This document shows, one piece after another, positions 1 through 8,005 of a stretch of DNA of 64,000 bases; within the stretch, counting starts at the first letter, position 1; each line of letters opens with the position of its first letter. The notes beneath the pieces are model-generated. The model was given only the letters and a program-made list of their open reading frames with translations, did not search any database and was not told where the DNA came from. The stretch comes from Massilia polaris (GTDB lineage Bacteria > Pseudomonadota > Gammaproteobacteria > Burkholderiales > Burkholderiaceae_D): the NCBI RefSeq assembly GCF_012927275.1, contig NZ_JABBGG010000003.1, positions 1 through 64,000 of the forward strand, read 5' to 3'. The translations under genes and the position numbers were made by a program.

Positions 1-30
1 CGTAACATCATTTCGGTGTTGTACGACACC

Positions 31-181
31 ATTCCGGTATCGTGACCGCTGATTCCGGCATCGTGACCGCTGATTCCGGTGGCGGCCGAAATCGGTCACG
101 ATAGACCGGAATGGGTGGTCACGATGGACCAGAATGACCGGTCACGATAGACCGGAATCACTGGTCACGATGGGCCGGAAT
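31..181. repeat. Two inverted clusters of IS21-type terminal repeats
   Basis: Two and a half copies of attccggyatcgtgacc lie at 31, 52 and 73, with a 21-bp period. They are followed by four copies of the opposite orientation, ggtcacgatrgrccrgaat, starting at 94, 117, 140 and 163 with an exact 23-bp period. Multiple internal terminal repeats of this kind are characteristic of IS21-family ends. No istA or istB lies between the clusters, so this is either a left end joined to a right end after internal deletion, or a junction of two elements. The assignment to IS21 comes from remembered end sequences and was not searched. Confidence 0.6.
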
Positions 182-182
182 A

Positions 183-1046
183 CCCACCAATCTCAAGAAC
201 CGCGTCGAAGAGGCCACGGAAGCCGCCGTTGTCGCTTTCTCCCTAGAGCAACCGGCCTTCGGGCAGGTTCGTGCTTCTAACGAGCTGCGCAAGCGTGGCA
301 TCTTCATTTCTCCGTCTGGTGTCCGCTCAGTATGGTTACGCCGCGATCTGGAATCGTTCAAGAAGCGACTGAAAGCGCTCGAATCCCATGTGGCAGCGAC
401 CGGCGAGGTACTGACTGAGGCCCAGGTCGTCGCTCTTGAGCGCAAGCAGGACGACGACGTCGCCCATGGCGAAATCGAAACGGCCCACCCTGGTTACCTT
501 GGTAGCCAGGACACCTTCTACGTAGGCACGATTAAGGGCGTCGGTCGCATCTATCAGCAGACCTATGTTGATACCTATTCGAAGTGGGCTGCCGCCAAGC
601 TGTACAACACGAAAACGCCGATCACAGCGGCCGATCTACTCAACGACCGTGTTCTTCCATCCATGGAAGAGCACGGAATGGGGGTGATCCGCGTACTGAC
701 CGATCGCGGTACCGAGTTCTGCGGCAAGGCCGAGTCGCATGACTATCAACTGTACCTGGCACTGAACGACATCGAGCACACGAAGACAAAGGTTCGCCAC
801 CCGCAAACCAATGGGATCTGCGAGCGCTTTCACAAGACGATCCTGCAGGAGTTCTACCAAGTTGCGTTTCGTCGAAAAATCTATCGCGGCATCGAAGAAC
901 TTCAGGCCGACCTAGACGACTGGATCGGCTACTACAACAATGAACGGACGCACCAGGGCAAAATGTGCTGCGGCCGAACCCCGGTGCAAACACTGGTTGA
1001 CGGAAAGGAGGCGTGGCGCGATAAAATCACCACATTGAATAGCTGA
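183..1046 (+). pseudogene. IS481-family transposase, 5'-truncated
   Basis: The open frame can be read from 183 (TNLKNRVEEATE...) although the first ATG lies at 390, so about 287 codons of transposase sequence remain without the usual N-terminal helix-turn-helix. The rve-type integrase core is intact: QDTFYVGTIKGVGRIYQQ, then VLTDRGTEFCG, then HPQTNGICERFHKT, which carry the expected D, D and E of the catalytic triad. The C-terminal YYNNERTHQGKMC motif is typical of IS481 enzymes. Loss of the DNA-binding domain and left end should make the element immobile. A protein started at 390 would keep the catalytic core only. Confidence 0.85.
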
Positions 1047-1109
1047 ATTTGACCTGACAGTCGCAGGCTTCAAACCGGGTAACTGTCAGATCAAGTCGCG
1101 ATTACTACA
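183..1109 (+). mobile_element. IS481-family insertion sequence remnant, left end missing
   Basis: The element begins abruptly at 183, where IS21-type repeats replace the left end and the N-terminal HTH part of the transposase. It runs through the integrase core and appears to end near 1109. The right end, read on the minus strand, begins TGTAGTAATCGCGACTTGA and contains ATCTGACAGTTA, which resembles ends of this IS481 subgroup. No target duplication can be tested because the left end is gone. The exact right boundary is an inference. Confidence 0.65.
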
Positions 1110-2189
1110 CATCAGGCCGGCTTGCAAGGTGACGACCTGCTCGCTCCACGTCCTTCCATCGCATCTGTTCGCGACCGGTTCGAGCTCGAAGACGAGGCGC
1201 GCCTTGTACGGCTCGGCGCCCACGAACTCCTCAGCGTCATTCCAATAGCGAAGTGTTCCTGACGCGCCCGATTTGCCCTCCGCCCCCGGCGTCCCGACGC
1301 TCCCTTTGTCCCCATAGTTCCCGCCCGAACCGCCGCCTCCGCAATTGTTGCCGGGGCCCGACGCGCCCCCGGCACCGGGGTCTCCTGCGTCGCCGCGCTC
1401 CCCACCCGGTCCGCCGGATGCTGGGTTGAGATCGACGGCCAACGTGTTGGCTTCGAGGCTCTTCAACAAATTCGATGACAACGTAATTGTCGCTCCATCT
1501 CCTCCTGAACCACCAGTGCCACCGGCTCCACTAACACCGCCATTACCCCCACGGCCACCGTTGCCAGGACCCGCTTTTGTGCCCCCGTAGGCATTGCATG
1601 AGCGTTTCGCGCCCTTCTCGCCGTTGCCGCCGCGCCCACCTTTGCCCCCCTTTTGTCCTTGTCCGCCCGACTGCCCAGCAGCGAGCAGCGTGACCCGTCC
1701 GGCACCGGTCAACTCTCCTATCTCGAACACGAGCGACGAAGCGTTGGCGCCGCCGTCCCCTTTAGCTCCTTGGTCACCCGCTTTTCCGGTGTCCCCGTCG
1801 CAGCCATCGCGGTCGCGGCTGCAACTACGAATTCCCCCGGTTGCTCCTGTCGCGGCCACCCCTTGCTTTGGCGACGGGCGATCGTCAGGGGCGTAGAAGC
1901 CGATGCGGACGTCGCCATCGACTCGGGCGTTCTTCGCCGAGATGAGGATGCGTCGTCCTTTGGAGTAGTACGCGCCGCTCTCGAACACGAGGGTATCGTT
2001 CTCCGGTACCGAAATCGAGACGACGTCCTGGACGGCGGCAGCGTCGAACGCGGCTCGGAAGGATACGTCCGCCGCGCTCGCGCCCAAGGGGAACACTGTC
2101 GCGACAACGGCGATCGCGGTCGCCATGAGCACCATCGCGGCCGCGTGGCGTGGCTGAGTGATGTTCGCGAATTTGGCACTCATGTTCAT
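1086..2189 (-). CDS. Secreted collagen-like Gly-X-Y repeat protein, 3' end altered by IS
   Basis: A 367-residue protein with an N-terminal signal peptide (hydrophobic about 18-38, ending LGASAAD). Residues about 40-105 look like a beta-rich domain. Two interrupted Gly-X-Y blocks follow (about 110-235 and 255-305), rich in GG, GD and GK and containing several Cys (SCSRDRDGC, NNCGGGG). A non-collagenous tail comes last. The ATG overlaps the TGA of the upstream gene as ATGA, which implies translational coupling. The last codons (CSNRDLI) and the stop lie within the apparent IS481 right end, so the native C-terminus was probably replaced. No function is recognised; export is well supported, and a surface or matrix role is inferred from the composition. 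Confidence 0.75.
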   Translation of the reverse strand: MNMSAKFANITQPRHAAAMVLMATAIAVVATVFPLGASAADVSFRAAFDAAAVQDVVSISVPENDTLVFESGAYYSKGRRILISAKNARVDGDVRIGFYAPDDRPSPKQGVAATGATGGIRSCSRDRDGCDGDTGKAGDQGAKGDGGANASSLVFEIGELTGAGRVTLLAAGQSGGQGQKGGKGGRGGNGEKGAKRSCNAYGGTKAGPGNGGRGGNGGVSGAGGTGGSGGDGATITLSSNLLKSLEANTLAVDLNPASGGPGGERGDAGDPGAGGASGPGNNCGGGGSGGNYGDKGSVGTPGAEGKSGASGTLRYWNDAEEFVGAEPYKARLVFELEPVANRCDGRTWSEQVVTLQAGLMCSNRDLI

Positions 2190-4969
2190 TGAACGATCCT
2201 TCTCCAGAAAGTGAAGCCGTCGATCACCGGTACGGACTTCCAGTTCGCGTCTTGAGGGGAGCCCCCGACGGTGACGGACAAGAAGTACAAGGTCCGGGCA
2301 GGCGGCGCCGCTCGGGACTGACGAAGCGACTCGAAGGTAAGCGGTGTCTCGGCCTCGGCCCTACGTTGGCTAACGCTGGCGGGCTCCTTGTTTGAGCTAC
2401 GTATGACGGCGGTCTTCTCGCCGTTTGGAACGCTAAGGTCCACGTATGCGCACTCGGCGTTGCGCCTTAGCTCGCCAGCCGTCCGGTAGGTTACATCGAA
2501 GAAAAGGGTCTTGCCGGCCAGGGCGGCCTCGTTCCGGACACGCGGATCAACAATCCCGACCCGCAGCAGTCGCTCGGGCAGCGGCGCTGGAGGACGTGTC
2601 ATATCGAACGGGATGAGTAGGGTAAATTGCTGCTGCTCACGTGCCTCGGGACTTTCGATTTGTCTCCGAATTTGAGCGTTGAGTTGCTCCATGAATAAGC
2701 GCACGTTGGGAGGCGCGCTCCGGCCATTCGCAATCTGTTGCTGATCGAAGAACGGCTGCGCGCCCGAGGCTCGCTCCGCCTGGTACAACTGCCATGCCTG
2801 ATCAATGCTTCTCGCGATCCCATCGAGAACGGCCATGTGCTTCGCAATCTCGTTGTCGAGATGTGCCGCCGTAAGCGCGACCGGAGTGGTCGCCCCAGGC
2901 GAATCGGGCGAGTACCTGCCTGCCGCCAGGTAGGCCGTGAACTCCTCCGGATACGTGAGGATCTCCGGCGGCAGCGAGGGTGTTTTCCAGGTCTCGAAGA
3001 AGAGACTGCGACGAAGATCCATCGCGTCGTAATACAGCGCCTGGAGTTCCCGCGCCCACAATTGAAGCGCCGCAGTTTTCCACCGCACGAGCTCTTGGTC
3101 ATTCGACGGTTTCAACTCAAGCAGCACTTGCTCAACCAGCCGAGTTTCCGCCAACTCCGCCTCGTCCGCAGCTATGGTGTTATGCAGCCCGTCGAGTTTC
3201 GCAGTGAGATCCGACAACTCGCGCTGGACATCTGCCAAGCGAGCCAGCTGGCGTTGGAGGGCGCCGTTGTTCTTCTCGATATCGTTGAGCGTTAAATTGT
3301 CCGGCTTCGGGATCGCGCCCATTCCGTCGTGCACGGCTTTGACCTTCGACGCGAAGTCGCCTGCGGATTGCCCGGCGCGCTTGGCTGCCTCGGTTCGCGT
3401 CAACGGCTTCTTGGCCCCTTCGGGCACCACCTGTTTTCCCGTGAAGACCTGCTCGGCGTCCCTAAGGTCGGCGGTATGTTTTTCCCAGGCCTGCCGAGCC
3501 GAATGAAGCTTCTGATACATCTGGGCGTTCTTCGCGGCGATGGTAGCGAGCGTTTCGACGTTTAGCGGTTGGCCTGCATTGTTCGCGTAGACTATGTCGC
3601 CAGCGACGCCAACACCGGCGGCGATGGCGGCGCCAGCTGCGGGTGTTCCGATGAAGGAGGCGCCGACAGCGAGGACAGTCGTACCAATTCGGATGTTCCG
3701 GAGGTCGCCGTCGCGCCCAGTACGACGTTCGAGTTCCTTGCGGCTGTATTCGCGCTCGTAGGCGACGGCCGCATCGATCTGCTCGGCTCTGGCCAAGGCG
3801 CTCGCGATGTCAGTAAAGACCGTGCTCATCTCGGCGCGGCGCAGATTCTGAGCCTCGCCGAGGAATCGGATCCGTGATGTCGCCGCGTTCAACGCATAGG
3901 TGTCCAGTACGGGGGCCGAGTGCGCCGACATGATGAGCGTCTTGAGCTTCGACAGCTGGCCGCTGGCGGACTCACGCGACAGCTTGAACCGATCCATGGC
4001 CGAAAGCATGTCCTTAGACGGGACGTGCGCGGGACCGCGGCCGCGCTGGTCGACATTCCGCCTCATTAATAGCTCAAGCGCGTCCATATCCATCAGAACT
4101 TCCGCGCGCTCAAGCGTCTCGACCAGTGGCCGGACCGCCCGAATGCGTTCCGCAAGGGTCGTCTTTCTTCCTTCGTCGAAAGGGGTCAGGGCGTGGTGCT
4201 TGCGCAGTTTGTAGGCCGTGTACGCCGGCCAGGCGACGACACCCTTCATTGCCTCGACGGCGGCGTTCGCGCCATCGTCGCTCACCGTGACGTTCCATTC
4301 GGCCGGCAGCGACGCTGGAAACGCGCCATCGAAATTTGAACTGTGGCGCCACAGCGACCTGGAGGCCGCGACACCTTGTAGGATTCCGGCAGTCGTCAGG
4401 AGTTGTTGCGCGCGCACGGTGACTCGCCGCGCGCGGTTCGGATTGACCGAAACCTGTAGCGGAAGCGCCAGCGACTTGCGCAGGTCAAGCTGAATGGCGT
4501 TAACCTCGAGTCCGTCCGCCGTTGCTGCGGGCTTGGTTAATGCGATCAGGCCCCGGTTTTCGAACGACACCTGATCGGCGTAGATGCGGATCATGCCGCT
4601 CTGAAGCGAGATAGGCTCGAGGATGCGCACCACCCGGGCGTCGAAGACCACCTCGGCGATATTGCCTGGCGCCTTGTCGACGGTTCGCACCAATGAGGCA
4701 AACCGGGCCGCGTCAACGATGAGGATGTCTCCGACGACCGTTATCCGAAGCCTGCCGCCGCCAAGGTCCTTGACAGCCATCTCGTACGCCGCGTCCTCGT
4801 CCCACGCGACGGTCGCAACCGGCGGAAGCGTGAGGGGTGGGCAGAGCGCGGCGGGCGCCAGTGGTTCGGCACGCGCGACGCGCGGTGGAGTCGTCTGCGC
4901 GTAACACGCCACCGTGCAGCACGTGGCGAGGGCGGCCAAGATTGCGCGTTGCCTCATCAATGATCCCAT
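2186..4969 (-). CDS. Large exported coiled-coil protein of unknown function
   Basis: A 927-residue protein starting MGSLMRQRAILAALATCC; the hydrophobic segment ending CYAQ suggests a Sec signal peptide. Residues about 45-200 look beta-rich. A long, mainly helical, charged region follows and is interrupted at about 430-465 by a hydrophobic small-residue segment (VGASFIGTPAAGAAIAAGVG) resembling a glycine zipper or membrane hairpin. More coiled coil (about 540-640) and a beta-rich C-terminal domain (about 800-927) follow. Helix bundle, hydrophobic hairpin and helix bundle is a layout seen in alpha-pore-forming toxins, but no family is recognised and this is only analogy. It is co-transcribed with the collagen-like gene through an ATGA overlap. 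Confidence 0.7.
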   Translation of the reverse strand: MGSLMRQRAILAALATCCTVACYAQTTPPRVARAEPLAPAALCPPLTLPPVATVAWDEDAAYEMAVKDLGGGRLRITVVGDILIVDAARFASLVRTVDKAPGNIAEVVFDARVVRILEPISLQSGMIRIYADQVSFENRGLIALTKPAATADGLEVNAIQLDLRKSLALPLQVSVNPNRARRVTVRAQQLLTTAGILQGVAASRSLWRHSSNFDGAFPASLPAEWNVTVSDDGANAAVEAMKGVVAWPAYTAYKLRKHHALTPFDEGRKTTLAERIRAVRPLVETLERAEVLMDMDALELLMRRNVDQRGRGPAHVPSKDMLSAMDRFKLSRESASGQLSKLKTLIMSAHSAPVLDTYALNAATSRIRFLGEAQNLRRAEMSTVFTDIASALARAEQIDAAVAYEREYSRKELERRTGRDGDLRNIRIGTTVLAVGASFIGTPAAGAAIAAGVGVAGDIVYANNAGQPLNVETLATIAAKNAQMYQKLHSARQAWEKHTADLRDAEQVFTGKQVVPEGAKKPLTRTEAAKRAGQSAGDFASKVKAVHDGMGAIPKPDNLTLNDIEKNNGALQRQLARLADVQRELSDLTAKLDGLHNTIAADEAELAETRLVEQVLLELKPSNDQELVRWKTAALQLWARELQALYYDAMDLRRSLFFETWKTPSLPPEILTYPEEFTAYLAAGRYSPDSPGATTPVALTAAHLDNEIAKHMAVLDGIARSIDQAWQLYQAERASGAQPFFDQQQIANGRSAPPNVRLFMEQLNAQIRRQIESPEAREQQQFTLLIPFDMTRPPAPLPERLLRVGIVDPRVRNEAALAGKTLFFDVTYRTAGELRRNAECAYVDLSVPNGEKTAVIRSSNKEPASVSQRRAEAETPLTFESLRQSRAAPPARTLYFLSVTVGGSPQDANWKSVPVIDGFTFWRRIVQ

Positions 4970-5886
4970 TTATTCCGTTCTATTAAGCAACGTTACCGCA
5001 TTCATTGTGCTCGCGTCAACATTATGCAATGGCCATGCCCAATGATTCCGCGAGGAGGTGCGGAAACAGATGAAATTAGGTTGGCGCTGTCGGCCCGGCA
5101 CCGACGTTGAGCGCCTAGCTACTATCGAGACTCGGCTAGTTTTCGTTATCGTCAACCGGGCTATAGACGTCCAGACCAAGTTCGATGCCGCGTGCACCAA
5201 GAGCGAGCATGCTTTCGGCACTTAGCGAAAAGCAGTCATACCCACTTTGCATGAATACACCGCAAAATATCTATATCGTAGGAGGAGGTCAGGGCCTGCC
5301 GAACTCAAGGTCGTTGATCATTTTGGCAATTAGCCATTTGATTTGGCCGAGGCGGCCGACATATCTCATGCAAGACCATAAACGCGGCATTCGGTGAAAT
5401 GGCAGTACATAGCTTAACGAGTTCGCCAGCCTTTATCTCATCTGACAGTTTGTGTCCGGTCAAGTCTGAGCTAGTACAGTTGAGCATCCGTTCCATGTCG
5501 TAAAGAACCTATTCCGCCATCGTAAGGCGCGCTATCGTGGTCTGGGCCGGAAGACGTTTTTCGATACCCAACACCCGAGGTGCGTCCTGAGCGCCGAAAT
5601 GGCGCCGGGGAACTCCAGATTGCGTCGAAAAGTTCGTTGCCAGCGCATCAAATCGCGCAACTTCCATTTTCTGACTAACCCGTTTTTGAAAAACTCGCGC
5701 TGATCGGCGGGAAAAGTGAATTGATCAGGGCTTCCCTAGTGAGGGAATCCGGCCTATCGATCGATGTAAGGCTTTTGAAACTATTGTATTGATGAGCGAA
5801 AGCCAGGAGTTCTGCCAAAAATACACGACAAGGTCAAATGCGCGGGCATGCGCGTACGATATCTTGGCACTTGAAAGCGATGTTTG
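4970..5886. other. Intergenic accessory region, 917 bp, no convincing intact gene
   Basis: This stretch is more AT-rich than the core genome and contains only short open frames on both strands without good ribosome-binding sites. One minus-strand frame (5305-5496, 63 codons, with ELVKLCTAISPNAAFMVL) reads like protein but matches nothing I recognise. An IS5-type transposase fragment lies at 5479-5547 on the plus strand. The rest looks like decayed mobile DNA. The promoter of the 927-residue protein gene should lie near 4970-5050, but I could not fix it. Confidence 0.5.
5479..5547 (+). pseudogene. IS5-family transposase C-terminal remnant
   Basis: In one frame the DNA encodes VEHPFHVVKNLFRHRKARYR followed by GLG. 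This is the conserved motif near the C-terminus of IS5-group transposases, usually written RVEHPFHVIK...FRYRGLAKN. An in-frame stop lies just upstream at 5467, and after GLG the expected continuation is lost, so this is a short decayed relic. It supports the view that the gap is a graveyard of insertion sequences. Confidence 0.65.
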
Positions 5887-7233
5887 CTACAGGTGTATGT
5901 GCTGCCCTCTCTTTTTCATTTCGTACATCGCGTCGTCCGCTTTTTTAAGCAGCTGCTGTGCGTTTACGCCGTGTTCCGGATAGATCGCAATTCCAATACT
6001 CGGCGTTATGGATAGCGTCAGGTCGCGCACATGCATCTGACCACATAATTCGGTGCGGATTTTTGCCGCGACCAGTTCCGCGTCGCCGCGGAGGCACGCG
6101 CGGTCAAGCAGCACGACAAACTCGTCTCCACCAAGCCTCGCAACTGTATCGGTATCGCGTACACACTGGCCGATACGCCGCGCCACTTCCTGTAGTAGCT
6201 TGTCGCCCGTTTCGTGTCCATACAGGTCGTTGATGGGCTTGAACTTGTCGAGGTCGACATACAACAGCGAGAAGCCGTGATTGTTACGCCGCGCGCGAGC
6301 CAGTGCAGTATCGAGGCGGTCAAGTAGCAGCGTTCTGTTTGGCAAGCCAGTCAGCGCGTCGTGCTGCGCCATGTGGCGCAGCTGCGAGTGCAGCCGCTTG
6401 CGCTTGATCGCCGTCGCGATCTGGGTCGATACAAACTGCAGCAGCTCCTTATCGCGTTCGGTGTAGCACGGCGATCCGTTCGGCTCCATGACCGCCAGCG
6501 CGCCAATCACGCCATTGCTCGACGCGAGGGGCAATCCAAGCCAGCACGGGGCGACGCGCGTGGCAGCGTCGCGCAGGAAGTCAGGCAGCTCCACGTGTGA
6601 CGTTGGCTTGAGCAGCAGCGGCCGCCCCAATCTGATGACGTGTTCGCACAGGGTGTGATGGGCAGCTTCGCTTGCAGCTGTCGATCCGTCCAGCCCGTGG
6701 ACGTGGTATTTGAAGTCTAGATGCTCGTGCGTTGCGTCGAGGAGCGCGATGGTAAGTCCGGGCGCCGGCAGCAGTTCGTTGATGATGCGGTGGATCTGTG
6801 GGTAGAGCGCGCACAGGTCGTTGGCGATGTGGACGGCTTCCGAGATGGCGTACAGCGCGGCCTGCACGGCCTCGGATCGCTTGCGCTCCGTGATGTCATG
6901 TGCGATCGCGATGCGCACCTGGTCGGACTGCGACCAGCGGGCGGACCACGAAATATGCACCCTGCTGCCATCCTTGCGCAGGTAGCAGTTTTCGAAATTC
7001 GTTTTGCAGTCGCCCGTCATGATCTGGCGCGCCGCCTCAAGCGTGCGCGCGCGGTCGTCTGGAGCGACCATCTCGATCATCAGGGTGCCAACCATTTCTT
7101 CGGGCCGGTAGCCGAAGATCCGCTCGCAGGCAGCACTCACAAAGAGAAATCGCCCCTCCCAGTCGACCACGCAGACAGCGTCGAGGAGAAGGTCAACAAA
7201 GCCAGATGGCGGCGTGAATGCTCGGGTTTCCAT
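5887..7233 (-). CDS. PAS-GAF-GGDEF diguanylate cyclase
   Basis: A 448-residue cytoplasmic signalling enzyme predicted to make cyclic di-GMP from two GTP. Residues about 8-125 form a PAS domain with PAC motif (RKDGSRVHISWSARW). Residues about 145-280 look like a GAF domain. Residues about 290-445 are the GGDEF domain, with NRTLLLDRLDTALARARR, YVDLDKFKPIND and the active-site signature RLGGDEFVVLL at about 365-375. RDTD sits five residues before GGDEF, so the inhibitory I-site is present and product inhibition is likely. There is no transmembrane segment and no EAL domain. The PAS and GAF ligands cannot be told from sequence. The gene appears monocistronic within the accessory region. Confidence 0.92.
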   Translation of the reverse strand: METRAFTPPSGFVDLLLDAVCVVDWEGRFLFVSAACERIFGYRPEEMVGTLMIEMVAPDDRARTLEAARQIMTGDCKTNFENCYLRKDGSRVHISWSARWSQSDQVRIAIAHDITERKRSEAVQAALYAISEAVHIANDLCALYPQIHRIINELLPAPGLTIALLDATHEHLDFKYHVHGLDGSTAASEAAHHTLCEHVIRLGRPLLLKPTSHVELPDFLRDAATRVAPCWLGLPLASSNGVIGALAVMEPNGSPCYTERDKELLQFVSTQIATAIKRKRLHSQLRHMAQHDALTGLPNRTLLLDRLDTALARARRNNHGFSLLYVDLDKFKPINDLYGHETGDKLLQEVARRIGQCVRDTDTVARLGGDEFVVLLDRACLRGDAELVAAKIRTELCGQMHVRDLTLSITPSIGIAIYPEHGVNAQQLLKKADDAMYEMKKRGQHIHL

Positions 7234-7327
7234 TTGAAAACTATTCTATCCCTATGCGCACCGCATAGGCGCAAATATCTCCTCTTCGTACAACATTAGG
7301 CTCCCGGGGGCAACGGTCCGATTCACA

Positions 7328-8005
7328 TCATCCGACTAAAGTACCGATCACTGACCCGAGTAATCCTCCGGCGGCGCCAGCTAGCGCCACCCACCAACGC
7401 TTATCTTTCCGATGTTCTAGAGCGCGCGAGTGCAAGTTTACAGCTGTGTCAACCAGCGCCTTAATATCAGACGGTGACAATGGCACCCGAGAGACTCGCG
7501 CTTGTTGCTCAAGGGGCAATATTCGATATTCTGCTGCGGTTAGGACGCGCTCCTCATCAACGTCATAACGCTTAGGAAACTGGCGGCGCCATACCAAGGA
7601 CGCTCGAACGCGTGCCGAATCGAGTCTAAAGAACTCAGGATGCTCTAAGAAAACGACTTTCCATTTCCCTGCCTGCGATTTGTCCGCGGACATGCGATCT
7701 GCCCATTCTTCGAAGGAAAGCTTATAAAACTTATAGGTTGCCATTGCCTGAATCGCCGCAATAACATCGCTGAGGCGTTGCGGATCCGCTAGGTAGGGCG
7801 ATAGCGTCGTATCTTCACGCCTCCAGAGATTGTTGATAAGGGATCGAACCTGTTTCATATGAGGCCAAATGGTGGTTGAGGGGGACGCGAACGAAGTTAG
7901 AAATATTTTTAAAAATCGATCGAAGGGCGAGGTTCGACAAAGCTCTCCCTTCGATACCAGAGTTGACGCCAGCTCCGGGAAGGACAGTCCCGCGACGTCA
8001 GTCAT
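7328..8005 (-). CDS. Hypothetical protein with C-terminal membrane anchor, partner of RelA/SpoT-domain protein
   Basis: A 225-residue protein with no recognised enzymatic motif. The N-terminal half is mixed helical. The centre (about 125-170) contains RVRASLVWRRQFPKRYDVD and LTAAEYRILPLEQQ. A helical segment then leads to a C-terminal hydrophobic glycine-rich tail (WWVALAGAAGGLLGSVIGTL) that should insert in the inner membrane with only a very short end beyond. The start ATG overlaps the stop of the upstream RelA/SpoT-domain gene (ATGA at 8002-8005), so the two are translationally coupled and probably act together. Base composition is AT-richer than the core. It could be an effector, an antitoxin or a localisation factor; the sequence does not decide. 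Confidence 0.75.
   Translation of the reverse strand: MTDVAGLSFPELASTLVSKGELCRTSPFDRFLKIFLTSFASPSTTIWPHMKQVRSLINNLWRREDTTLSPYLADPQRLSDVIAAIQAMATYKFYKLSFEEWADRMSADKSQAGKWKVVFLEHPEFFRLDSARVRASLVWRRQFPKRYDVDEERVLTAAEYRILPLEQQARVSRVPLSPSDIKALVDTAVNLHSRALEHRKDKRWWVALAGAAGGLLGSVIGTLVG

Noticed and set aside
31-181. CRISPR-like array of short repeats
   Set aside because: The repeats are nearly contiguous (21- and 23-bp periods with 2-6 bp between cores) and come in two orientations. There are no spacers of normal length and no cas genes; IS21 ends explain them better.
1594-1896. Proline-rich frame on the plus strand within the collagen-like gene
   Set aside because: Proline codons are the complement of glycine codons, so this is the mirror of the Gly-X-Y repeats.
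4970-5221. 83-codon minus-strand frame directly upstream of the 927-residue gene
   Set aside because: Ser/Arg/Thr-rich with no domain or start signal; it occupies the expected promoter and leader region.
5305-5496. 63-codon minus-strand frame in the gap after the exported-protein operon
   Set aside because: It reads somewhat like protein but has no ribosome-binding site or recognised family, and overlaps the IS5-type remnant; kept only as a note in the gap entry.
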